Positions 26,201 through 37,400 of a stretch of 64,000 bases of DNA are shown here, piece after piece. Location of the stretch: contig MDYQ01000040.1 in assembly GCA_003024175.1 (NCBI GenBank), forward strand, positions 93,067 through 157,066. The letters run 5' to 3'. The stretch's first letter is position 1; each line of letters opens with the position of its first letter. A model generated the notes under the pieces. That model worked only from the letters and a program-made list of their open reading frames with translations, searched no databases and had not been told where the DNA came from. A program made the translations under genes and the position numbers. The stretch is from Planoprotostelium fungivorum. Lineage: Eukaryota; Evosea; Variosea; Cavosteliida; Cavosteliaceae.

Positions 26201-28955
26201 ATGAAGTGTACTGACGTGGGACAGACTTACGCAAAAGAAGTTACGTTCAATTACGTCACGCAGTGTCTCCAGGGTAATTCGTACGTCGATCAGAGACCCC
26301 TGCAGCTAAATTTAGCTCGCCAATTACAATCCAATATCTTATCTTTTCTCTTCCAGAAAGGTGATCATCTACAACCAGCCATTCCCACTGAAATCTCGCG
26401 TAGAATTGAAGGGACACGATGTGAGCTATCCCAGGATGCATCAGCTGTTGAGAGTGGATTCGAACAGTATTTTGAACTGTTTTCGCTTGTATTTAGATTC
26501 AGTGGATGCGTTTGTAGATGGATACGATCATCAGAAAGTCAATAACATTCTCATCGACATGTTAAAGCTGGACGGCCAGAATATTCCAGTGAGATTCTGA
26601 GAATCATCGGAGAAAAATCTGAGAAAAATGCAGGAATCAGAAACGGAAACCATGTACATCTTCATCATGCAGTATTACTCCGAGGGCAAGATCAAGGTGA
26701 AATTTCCGAGAAAATTCTCACCTGACCGCCGCGAGATTTCCACGAGTTTTCTCAACGAGGGCATACGCTATCTTCTGAATGGACAAGGACATCGCAACAT
26801 CGGTAAAGAGGGTACCCTCCTTGACATCATCAGCGGTTTATACGAAGAAGATCCAACGGGGAGGAATTATGATTGGGAGGACATCGTCACCTCGGCTGAG
26901 ACCGCAGAGTGGTGAGTCTACAACGTTGTAGACGGAGAAAAATGACGTGAAATACAGTTGGAAGGTGGCGGAATATCTCTACAGAAAGAAGAAAGATCAC
27001 TTCAAAGTCATCCAATCACGCATCAGAGACCCACTGTACAAGGTAAAATCCGATGAAAACTCGCAGAAAACTGAACTCGTACAGCGTGAGGTCTTCCAGT
27101 ACATCCGCAACATGCTCTCTAAAGAGGTTGATCGTGATGAAATGGCCTCACGCAAGAAAGCTGTCGTTCGTTCTCTCAACGGTCTCATCACCCTAGATGG
27201 CAGCGACAGCTCCAAACTCATCATTGAATTCTTCTCCGAACAGACCGATTCGATTCTCATCGCATTAGACGCACACCCACACGTGAGACTCCTCCTCATC
27301 TCATCTCGGCTCATCACATCATCATCATCTCATCTCGGCTCATCACATCATCATCATCTCATCTCGGCTCATCAATAGGATTACGAGTTGAAAGTGTGGC
27401 AGGTACAATATCTCTTTTTGAAGAGTATCGTGGAGGGTAACAAATCCATGAATCAACTGTTGGAGAAACACGGCTCCACTATCACTCCCAACATGCAGGC
27501 CAGATACGTACAGCTCATGTGTCAGTACGCACCGCAGCAGGTGGGCGCGGGTGATGGATGACGTAGAATGACGTCACAGGTGTACGCTTATCTCAGTTCC
27601 CACGATAATTATCCGTTGGACAAGTGCCTGCAGATCGTGGAGAAGGCGGGAATTGTACCGGCGATCGTCTATTTATTCGAGAGAACGGGGGACATCATGT
27701 CAGCTCTCAGTCTCAATCTGAAGGTGATGGTGTGAGATGTTTCGTGAGAGTGAAGTGTGTAGGGAGTCGATGAATTGTTTGTCAAGTTGGAAGAATATCA
27801 CAAAGTGAAAGACGCTCGAGGTGAAGAAAAAGATTGGTTTCATCTTTCAAAAGAGATTTTTTCATTATACGATGTGTAGAGCTTAAAAACACAATTTCAA
27901 AAGATTCTATCATAGAGGAGTAGAAAATCATAAGTCAAATCGATTTTCCATATTCAACTCTTTCAGTGGTGGAAACGATGAGAGAAATCGATGAAATTTT
28001 GAGGATCTGTACACAATTATGTCAACGCAATTCACAGCGACTTGATGATCGTGAGAACGAAGTGAATGGACCTTAATTCTTCTGAAATCTCATCGAAAAC
28101 TCAGGAACTCTGGTTCAGATTGACGGACGTCGTTGTAAAGCCGTTACGTAACTACCGCAGCCAAAATTTCAAGAGCGAGGATGATTACGTCAAGAGGTAC
28201 AGCCATCTACAACGTTGTAGACGAGATTCTGACGAAGAATAGCTTGTCGACACTGATGAACAATATGTTTGAGAGTATGGTTGGCCACGTTGGCTTACCT
28301 TCCATCTTATCCAAAATCGTTAAAGACTACGGTGGTGACGACCTGGCCGATTTTCGGTGACATTTCTCCATCTACAACCAGCCGATTGATCTAAAAATAG
28401 ATCCATCATCAACGGTATGTTGGACGCCTGCATGTGGGAAGACAAACTGCTGGGCATCATGAATCGTCTGATGGACCAGGATGTACATCAAGCCATGGCA
28501 ACATATTGTAGAAACCGATCGAGGGGAATGAAGCCAAAGAGAATGAAGTGCTGCTCTTGCCAGAGACCGTTCGCAACTACAACCAACGTGGGTGGATGAT
28601 GATCGCGATCTTCACGATGATGGTGATCACGATTGATGATGGTGTAGGTGAACTTCAGGGCCACTACGTCTACAGATAGAGGAATGTTTCAGTTGGCCAT
28701 CTTCCCGTGTGGACATGGATTCCATCGGTCTTGTCTATTCAGAGACGAAGAAGGAATGTCTTGTCCCATTTGCAACAAGAACAAACAAGTGAGCATCATC
28801 AGCATCACCAGCGTCACGACTGATGTCTTTAAAAGGTATCGAGCAAGACGTTGAATTATCCAGACGCAGACGAAGTCGATCCCAGATCAGCCATCGCAAA
28901 GAAGAGTCTCATCCTCAACCAACGACCCACGAACGGAAGGGATTATCCCTCATAA
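23224..28955 (+). CDS. VPS8: VPS8, CORVET tethering-complex subunit
   Basis: Core subunit of the endosomal CORVET complex, which tethers Rab5-positive membranes. The N-terminus is acidic (MDEPTLEDILKEEDDFSDDE). A WD40-like propeller follows (GIPTCLSVTHHLFACG, DIIVGTSHSCILIFGHN, HTLIAAYENGYVLVWDV, RFISCDTSGITYTF, PTLAISWGTHIQ). Then comes a long alpha-solenoid including KLVAAQRYSAALSLTKSFY, LFLE|VLEPFILDRKLSNVPP, REVFQYIRNMLSKEVDRDE and LDKCLQIVEKAGIVPAIVYL. A C-terminal RING-type zinc domain (CCSCQRPF, FPCGHGFHRSC, CPICNKNK) precedes VSSKTLNYPDADEVD and the stop. More than 20 introns are present, mostly 40-60 nt; one near 25684-25819 is about 136 nt. Two introns contain the full TCTACAACGTTGTAGA hairpin and one holds a 29-bp tandem repeat. 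A poly(A) signal lies at 29078-29083. Confidence 0.85.
26912..26957 (+). other. VPS8 hairpin intron
   Basis: 46-nt GT-AG intron containing the perfect 18-bp palindrome GTCTACAACGTTGTAGAC at 26916-26933, starting four bases after the donor. Confidence 0.8.
27300..27377 (+). repeat. 29-bp tandem repeat in VPS8 intron
   Basis: The unit begins CTCATCTCGGCTCATCACAT and ends CATCATCAT. Copies start at 27300, 27329 and 27358; the third is partial. The array ends at the intron acceptor ATCAATAG. Confidence 0.85.
28197..28242 (+). other. VPS8 hairpin intron
   Basis: 46-nt GT-AG intron with the perfect 16-bp palindrome TCTACAACGTTGTAGA at 28206-28221. Splicing joins DDYVKR to LVDTLMNNMFES. Confidence 0.8.
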
Positions 28956-29110
28956 AATCCCGCATCGATTCCTTTCCACTTTCATCTCATCACCCAACAC
29001 ATCATCACTTTGTACGATATTCTCCATAATCCAATTTCACCATCTACAACCCACCATTCCATCCATTGTAGACCAACAATAAAACACGAAGGTTTCGATT
29101 CACAACAATA

Positions 29111-29116
29111 TTTATT
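29111..29116 (-). terminator. AATAAA overlapping the NCoR-like stop
   Basis: On the minus strand the end reads CAG GAA TAA ATA; AATAAA contains the stop codon. Confidence 0.6.
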
Positions 29117-32100
29117 CCTGAGTGTCCATGGTTACATCACTCGTGTCCACAGAGGGATCTACATAGTGCACGTTGTTCCAAGCGTATCCATAGTGATACG
29201 GTGCGTCTCCATGGTGATAGACAGCCCCGGAGTGGTGGGTGTTGGGTAAGAGGTAAGGCATGTGGTAGTACTTGTAGTCTTCGGCTCTTCCTTTCGTAGG
29301 GGCCGTGGGGGGGATGATGACGTCATCTGACGTGTCCATGGGAACGTCCGCGGATTCGTCCAAGGTGGATGCGGTGGCCTCGGGTTGGCGGGTTGTAGAT
29401 GGAGAGGGGGTGGGGGATTGACGGGTTGTAGATGGAGATTCTTCTATCGTGGGGGCGTCGGTGGAGGTCTCGGGTACGGTGGGTGTGTCCGTTGTAGATG
29501 GCGTCTCCGTTGTGGGCTGAGCTTCCACGGCGGGTGTCTCCGTTGTAGATGGAGCTTCCGTGGTAGATGGATCCTCCACGACGGGCTGTGCCTCCGTTGT
29601 AGATGGTGCCTCCTCCGTTGTAGATGGTGCCTCTGTGGGGGGTACCTCACTCTCAGGCAGGGTCTCCGTCACGTGGGGTGGTTCCGTTGTAGATGGAATC
29701 TCTTCCGTCGTAGATTGGACCTCCGTTGTAGATGGTGCCTCCATACTCGCATTCTCAGTGGCTGCAACTTCTTCCCTGGCAAGCGAAGCCACTATAGAGG
29801 GCTCTACATCGTCCGCGGTAGATGTCGTTGTCGTCTCCTCCACAGCAGGTACCTCCTGAGAGGCAACAGCGGGTGCCTCCTGGCCCGTTGTAGATGGAAT
29901 CGTCTCCGGTGCCAGTGATGTCTCTTGTGTGACCTCCTGGCTCGTTGTAGATGCCGGCTCGGGTATCGTCTGAGCTACCACCGAGCTTGCCTCCTGAACG
30001 TCCGCGGCTACTTGACTCGTTGTAGACGAGACGTCGAACAAGGCGGCCAAGTCCATCATCGCCTTCGCCACGGACACTTCCTCCGCTGGCTTGACCTCCT
30101 CTACAGGCTTGACTTCCTCCACAGGCTTGACTTCCTCCACAGGCTTGACTTCTTCCACAGGCTTGACCTCGTCTACAACGATCTTCGTCTCCTCCACGCG
30201 AGTGACTTCCATCGGTTGTGCCTCGATCGATTTGACCTCCTCTACAACGAGCCTCTCCTCCACCACATTCCTCTCCTCCACCGATCTCTCTCCGAATCGA
30301 ACTCCCTTCTTCTCTTCTTTGATTTCCTCCACGTGTGTCGTCTTCTGTACCACTTGGACTTGTATGTCTCTGTCACTGTCCACATCTTCCACCCTCCTGC
30401 TCCTCTTCTTCACCACGTGCACGTCCTCTCTCTTCTCCTGCGCGGTGACACTTCTCGTCCTCTTCTTGCCCGATTGGACGTCGTCGTCGATCTGTATCGT
30501 CTGGTTCGAAGGTAGAAAGTTGTTCAGGCCCAGTTTGTTCTTGTAGTTCTGAAAGTAGTTCTTCACTTGACTCTGCGTCTTGCTCGGTATGTCTTGTGCC
30601 AACCTCTTCCAATCTTTTCCGTGAATTTTCAACAGGCTGAGGAAGATCTCCTTCTCGTCTGCAGTCCAGTAGACTCTCTTCTCCTTCGTCTCTTCGTTCG
30701 TGACGTTGATATCAGAGGACGTCCTCTTGATGGCGCGGCTCGATTCCTCTACGTCCTGCTTCTTTGTCGTCTGGTAGAAGACTTTGCATTCGGCGACGGT
30801 CTTGCTGCCGACGGCGGTGGCGACGAGCTTGAAATCTTTTCCGTGGCGGGTGATGGCGTTGTAGAAGGACTCCTTCTCTTGATGGCTCCAGCGAGTGTCC
30901 ACTTCGATGTTGGGGGTGGGGGGTGCGTTGGGAACGTTGCGTAAGTTACGCCCCGTCCACGGAGAATTCGGAGGCTGCTGGGCCTCCCTTCCCCTGCCCC
31001 TACCGTTGCGTCGTCGGCTCTGTTCTCTCAGCAGCTTCTTCAGTTGAAGTCCCTTCTTGTTCATGTAGTAGAAGTGAACGACGTCCCGCGTCGTCTTGCT
31101 GGACAGATAAGACGCGATCTCTGAAAAATTTTTGGGGTACTGAAGGTACTTGGCCACAAAGGTGGACCTCTCTTCATCGTTCCAGGGCCTGACCGGCTTC
31201 CTCTCTCTGTCTGCGGCGATGGGGTCCTCGACTAAGCCGTTGTTGTCGATGTATCGCGGCAGCTTGAACTCTTCGAGAATCATGTCGGGGACCTCGGCCA
31301 CGGTTTCGATGTACCTGTCCCTCGTGTCCTTGTCCTTCTCTTCTTGTGACAGCTGAGAGATGACCCTGGACAGCTCGGCGTCGGAGCGAACGGCGTCCGC
31401 GTTGTAGTTGCGGCGGGAGAAGGTGGGGGAGGCGAGGCCGTTGTCGCTGTTAGGGTGGCCTCTGACTTGAGCGGATCGCAAGACGGGCCGCCGGTGGTTG
31501 ACTTTGCTGTCTTCGACTCGAACGGTGGATCTCTGCTTGCGGTCTTGACGTTTCTCCCTCTTGGCCTCCAGCTTGACCAATCTCTTCTTCCAGCTCTCGG
31601 ACAGTTTGTCGTATTCCTCGGCGAGCTCGTCTTGTGCATCATCAATGACACACTGACGGTGAGATATCGTCGAGCGAATCCAGGCCGATTTGAGCTTGTG
31701 GGAGGAGACGTTCTCTTGGTAGATCGGCAGCTGATGGAGTTGTGGCTTGCTCGACTGAGCGGGGTTGGCCGCAACGAACATGGGATGGTCTTCCAAGATG
31801 CACTGAACGCGCTGCTTGTTCTCGGCGTAGATCTGCTCTTTCAAGCTGGTGTATATCACGGTGGGCTTGGACTTGGCCTCGACCTGTGGAGGTTGGCGTC
31901 TGCGATGCGACGAAGAAATGTCACCTTTTTCGGTTTCTTGAGATTTTGGATGAGCTGTTCGGTCTTTGTGATCTCGTGGTCGATCTTCTCTATGTTCTGG
32001 AGCACTTCTTCCTTCGAGGGCAGTTGAGGCTCTGCAACGGGTGGTGGCTTCTCTGCTACCGGTTCGATCGTTTGTTGAGCGGGCTCGATCGTTTGTGGCG

Positions 32101-33366
32101 CCGGCCTCTCTTCTTCCACGATGGCCATCGTGACGGTTTCCATCTCTCTCACTTCCTCCGATTTCAACACCGTCGTCGTTGTTTCCATCGTCGTCGCGGT
32201 AACTACCGTCTCCTCTACCGTGACCGTCTCGGTACGTGTCACCGTGGACATGGCCTGCGGCTTGTCGTTCATGACGGGCGAGGGTGAGGGTGAGCACTCG
32301 GCATCTTGTCCTTGACTTCCGCTGGGCTCTTCCTTTGCCTTCTGAAGGGACATGAGGCCTTTGCCCCACCCCAGCCTCTTCTTTGGCGTTGGTGCTGGGT
32401 CCTCCGGTGGCGTCTCGGTCGGTCTGGATGCCTCAACGGGTCGAATGGGTTCGGTGGGCTTGTAGTCTTTGAGGAGACGTGGCCTGCGAAAGTCTATGGA
32501 GAATGAGTGGGAGATGATGAGACGATGACTCACTGTCGTCCTCAGAGTCGGAAGAATTGGAGTTTCTGGGGCTGTAGGACCTTCGGTCGTGAGAGTAATC
32601 GCCTCGACTGTCGCTCCTCCTCTCTCGATCGTAGCGGTCTCGATCGTAAAACTCATAGTCTTCTCTTCTACGGTCTCTGTAACCCGAGCGGTAGTCTTTG
32701 TAGTCATAGCGGTCTCGATCACGCTCGTAGCGGTCTCCTCTATCTCGATAATCATCGTATTCTCGACGGTCTCTGTACTCCTCGTGAGGTCGATAAGAGT
32801 TCTCGTAATAGCGTGACTGTTCGTAGTATCTCTTTCCTCCTCCATTCTTGTAAAAGTCTTCCTCTCTTCCCAGCCTCCTCCGTTTGGCCAACGGACTATT
32901 CTGTGAGAATATGAGGGACAAAACGTTCACGTGTGGGGTAATGGGTGCAATGGAACGGAGGGATTATATGGAGATGGATGAAAGAAATGGAGGGGTGGGT
33001 GAGGTGGATACGCACATCTACATGCCGGTAATCTCTATCCCATCCACGACCGCGGTTATCCCTTCATAGAAGTCAATACATTGTCTTCTTAAAAGCAGGC
33101 ATTAAACGATAATATACGGTGTAGAGATATTCCCGGAGGTATACTAATGAGTTTCTAGTGCAATGGAGGGTCTATGCCTCTCTGGACTCCACAATATGTC
33201 TATAATGACTCATATAAGAAATGCTTGAACTTGTATGTGATAATAAATATCCATGAGTCATTCTAGACCTTTACCTTGAGTAGCTGGAATTATAATCAGA
33301 CTGCTCTTCATAACTCCTGTAGCTATCCCTCTTATAATCTCTATCCCCTTGATTCTGGGCATACAT
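29112..33366 (-). CDS. NCoR/SMRT-like triple-SANT corepressor
   Basis: Nuclear corepressor-like protein. Exon 1 starts MYAQNQGDRDYKRDSYRSYE; a 213-nt intron (33274-33062) is followed by DNRGRGWDRDYRHVD, then NSPLAKRRRLGREEDF. The N-terminus is very rich in Arg, Asp and Tyr. After a Pro/Glu/Thr-rich part comes a charged helical region (YTSLKEQIYAENKQRVQ). Then come three SANT/Myb domains: RPWNDEERSTFVAKYLQYPK ... VVHFYYMNKK (NCoR-type SANT), RWSHQEKESFYNAITRHGKD, and VYWTADEKEIFLSLLKIHGK ... VKNYFQNYK. NCoR SANT domains bind and activate class I histone deacetylases in known members. The C-terminus has five EVKPVE units, then many PSTTE repeats, and a His/Tyr-rich tail. The stop overlaps AATAAA. 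Start choice rests on composition continuity across exons 1-3. Confidence 0.82.
29391..29955 (-). repeat. Coding expansion of CCATCTACAACGG half-palindrome (PSTT repeats)
   Basis: About ten exact copies of GTTGTAGATG (plus-strand view), with several decayed ones, lie in frame in the NCoR-like gene. On the coding strand CCA TCT ACA ACG encodes Pro-Ser-Thr-Thr, usually followed by Glu. Spacing varies from about 20 to 160 bases, so this is a scattered expansion rather than a strict tandem array. Confidence 0.85.
30089..30178 (-). repeat. 18-bp coding tandem repeat (EVKPVE x5)
   Basis: Five 18-bp units beginning GGCTTGAC on the plus strand, with few substitutions. They encode Glu-Val-Lys-Pro-Val-Glu (the last copy has Ala) in the NCoR-like protein. 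Confidence 0.9.
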
Positions 33367-34429
33367 ATGGTTCTATATGACCCTTGGATAGAGCCGCCTT
33401 AGTCTTTATCTTCTCTTGTGCGTGTGGGGTTCGAAGGTAAATGAAACGGCCTTTCGGTTTGAAGAATAAAATCCTCCTCCCCGATTTTATTCTCCATCCA
33501 CGATTACCAACCTCTTCACACCTCATTATCGAACGGTGCTCCTCTGGAAGGTCTGAGCATGGCTTGGAAGATAAATATTCACTCACTTTGTGTTCTTTCG
33601 TGTGTAATCGTATGTGCATTATACAGAAGACCCCTCCACACAGCATCCAGACTTTTGTTTCATGTCTTAAATAGATTTCCTGCAAGCGAAATGGAAGCGG
33701 ACGGGTCTTTGGGGTTTGTGGTTGATCTCTGTTTCACGCATCAACGTGATATCGTAGTCACGTGACCCGCGTTGAACGTTCGGGTTTTCAATCAAAAGGC
33801 AGCTCCATGCAGGTCACTCCGTCATCAACGTACAACCATCTCACCTGCGGCTATACAATTGGATGAGCTCTCACGTAAATCGACCTGTCTATCCTCAGAC
33901 CTGAACTGTCGGTCGATGGTGACATCGTAGTAACGGTGATCGTCCTCTCCAGTTGGATCATCAGCATCACCTCTACCCTCAAGATAAGGCAGATGGTTCT
34001 GCCTTGAATGATCGCAAGTGTAGATCAGACCGTAACCCCTTTTCGAGCGGTGGAGTCTGCATGGCTCCTCTTTACACACCTCAAACTTTTATCCCGGGCC
34101 ATGATAAAAGTTTCCTCACCGCGTAAATCTCTTCCTTCCTTCGTGGACACACGAACAGCTGACCCATGGCCTTCCAGTGCGTTCCATTCTCTGAATGCAC
34201 CGGGCGTTAGTGTCTCTGATATTAATATAATACGACCTCATTGACGCGATCTTCCAAGAAGGAAGTGACACTTGTTATTGCAGAAGGCCTCCTCTGCTGC
34301 GGTTGACACCTTAACTAGGAACAACCAACGAATTCCCTGGGTTAAGGAGGAGGAAAGATTCTGCTTGCCGTGCGCGATAGAATTGAGCCAACGGGGTTAT
34401 TAGCCCAGACAGCGCATCCTCTATCCCCG
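33367..34429. other. Long divergent intergenic region
   Basis: About 1.06 kb between the NCoR-like and receptor kinase starts, the longest gap in the window. It includes AT-rich stretches and an 11-bp inverted repeat at 33463-33493. A 114-codon minus-strand frame (33685-33341) overlaps the NCoR-like first exon in another phase and has no recognisable domain. Its size would suit two promoters or an unrecognised short transcript. Confidence 0.5.
33463..33493. repeat. Inverted repeat (hairpin-capable)
   Basis: AGAATAAAATC (33463-33473) and GATTTTATTCT (33483-33493) are perfect 11-bp complements around a 9-nt C-rich loop. AATAAA occurs in both directions, so it could act as a bidirectional poly(A) or terminator-like element. 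Confidence 0.6.
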
Positions 34430-37400
34430 ATGGCACGACCCCTCCTCTTCACGATCTGTCTGTTCGCACTATCCGCGCAGGGTTTCGACTTCTTCGATGC
34501 ACCTCAGGTCACTGCTGCATTGACAGACTTGTACCACTATACGAACGGTGAGGGGTGCGACACATTTAGAAGCTGAGTGACATAGGGAATGCTTGGAAGA
34601 ACAACAGTGGATGGCTAAATGGACAGAGCTACTGTGGATGGTACGGCATAGAATGTGTTCATCAGACAGGGATCCCGTATAACATCGCGACGATCTATCT
34701 GGACAATAACAATCTGGGTGGGGGGTTAGACTCTTCTCATGTTCTAATCAATCGCAGATGGAATTCTACCACCTTCTATGGCGACGGCAGCGCTCCTCAT
34801 CCCTTATATATCTGCAGCCGACAACAACCTGAGAGGGGAGCTTCCAGATATATTCGGTTTGTATTCCAGAGGATGCAATCTCAGCCGGAACAACTTCGAA
34901 GGTGTATCATGTCATATGAAATCACAAACCGTGGCTAATATGAATATTAGGTGCGGTACCTCAGTCTCTGTTCATACCTACCACCCTGTTGGCCGTGCGA
35001 CTTTCTGGTAACTTCTTCAATGGTTCGTTACCCATTCCAACACAAGCTCCTGGACTTCTTCAATTGGACTTGAGTTATAACCACTTTGACGGTGAATGAT
35101 CTAACATTGACCATCGTCCATTCTGATGGGACGTGATGGAAGAGTTTGACACTGAGCAGGGACGATTCCCGATGTATTTCAAAAGTTTCCGAGTCTGATG
35201 TATTTAGACGTCAGGTGAATCACGATGCAAGTCCATCTCACACCGTCTCACATCTTTAGAACCAATCAACTTCGAGGCCCCCTTCCCTCTTCTCTCGGAG
35301 GTCTAGCCAGTGAGTCCATCCATCTCCCATCACGTAATGACATCATTGCAGATCTGACCTACGTGGACATGTCTTCCAACCGATTAGAAGGAACCATTCC
35401 CAGCTCTTACAGCGACCTCTACGGATTACAGTAAGCCATTCGAATTCCAGAATAGACCATGTGATGACGATACACAGGTACTTCAGTATCTTTGGCAATC
35501 TATTGTATGGAGGTGCCGCAACATCATCTCTCATCATCTCATCATCGACTGACACGACCACAGCCATACCTTCCTTCTTTAACAAGTTCACCAAGCTCCA
35601 ACTGTTAGATCTAAGTGAGTATCTCAAAATAAAATGAAATAAAACCTGAACGATTCCAGGCATCAACTCTTTCACCGGCACCATACCACAAGGTCTAGAG
35701 AGCCTACAAGAATTACAAGCCCTCCGTCTACAATCGAACCAGCTGGTGGGCAGCATACCAGACGGTGATCTCGAATCTGCGAATGCGATCTGACGGCCGC
35801 CAGGTGTCTATCAGCTCACCAGCCTCGTCGAGTTGGCTTTAGATAACAATCACCTGACAGGGTACATCGGTGACCTGTCTAACCTGTCCAACTTGTGGTT
35901 CTGTGAGTCATCATCTCATCCATCATCTGATCAGATGCGATCGGATGAGATGTCATCTGAGACTTTGTAGGTTGGTTGTCTTACAATCAATTCACCGGAC
36001 CTTTTCCGATGTCCATAACGTTCATGCCATCTCTACTGGTGAGATTCGCATTCGCACTCGCATTCGCATTCGCTGAACTGCGACAGTACGCCGTACTCAC
36101 ATACAACAACCTCACCGGACCGATCGTGGACAATTGGCCGAGAGGAATGAATTTGACCCTACTGGTATGTCATCTACAACGTTGTAGATGGTCAAACTTC
36201 ACAGGATGCGTCTCACAATCAATTATCCGGTCCGATTCCCGCCACTTTTTCGAATTTGAATCAGTTGAGGGTGCTGGCGCTGTCTGACAATCGGTTGATG
36301 GGAGGTATGGACATGCTGAGAAGTATGACTGGTCTCAACTCGTTCGACCTTTCGAGGAATCTTCTCAGCGGACACTTACCCCAGGATATCTTCTACTTCA
36401 TGGGGTGAGATGATCATCATCATCTCGATGATCATGATGTCGATGATCGCGATGTCGATGATTGGATCGCGATGATCATGATGTGACGGTGACTGACTCT
36501 GAACAGGAACTTAGTCTCCGTCAAGATGTCCGAGGTGATCACCCTCCTCCATGACTCATCTCTGACCTCTACAGAACAACTGCTCCGGCATCTTACCCTA
36601 CAACTATTCCTTGTCCTCTCCTCTCAACACGATCGACATGTCTAGCAACCGTTTCGTAGGAAGCCTCTTGGACAGCGTCAAGTATCTCATCAATCTACAA
36701 TACGTCAATTTCAGGTGAGAAGATGTCACGTGATGTAGAGTGACAGTCGTCAGTGGTAACTCTCTCTCTGGTTCTCTCCCGGCTCAATTGTCTTACCTGT
36801 CACAGTTGAGAGTGGTGAGGAGAAATTTCGATGAGTTTTCAATTCTGACGATTGTAGATCGATTTGTCAGGAAATAAATTCACCGGTGACGAAGGAGGAG
36901 AGAAGCGTTGTAGATTGACGTGTCACAGGTGTGTTACCTGCCGTGGGAGGCCTGAGACAATTGCAAATCATCCGTGCGAGCAACAACCAGTGAGACATCA
37001 CACCATGATATCACACCAAGCATCGATTCGTCACGATGACGTCATCAACTGACTCGATAACAGATTGTACGGAGATCTACCAGCTTCCTTTCAGTACCTA
37101 AAACAATGCACGGACATATCTGTCAGTGGAAATCGATTGGTGTTGAGTGACTTCAACATCCTCTTCTCCATGATTCAACTGCAGAAGCTGGATGCATCGA
37201 GTGAGTTGTAATCGAGTGAAATTTCACTGAAATATCGTAGATAATATCATATCCGGTCGATTGGTGGACAGCATCGGAAACATGACCGTGAGATTTCCGT
37301 GAGATTTCACCATCGCTGATGTATTTATAGAACCTGCAAGAGTTAGACCTGAGTTACAATATGATCCCGGGTGAACTACCGGCCGGACTCTTCATGCTGC

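Noticed and set aside
29385-30546. Several long plus-strand frames rich in Cys/Arg/Leu or Ser/Thr
   Set aside because: Shadows of the repetitive NCoR-like coding sequence on the minus strand.
31455-32287. Plus-strand frames of 181-190 codons
   Set aside because: Antisense to the charged region of the NCoR-like protein, with no domain.
33015-33017. Alternative NCoR-like start (ATG TGC then intron)
   Set aside because: In frame, but the upstream exons from 33366 keep the Arg/Asp/Tyr-rich composition and join cleanly, so that longer model is preferred.
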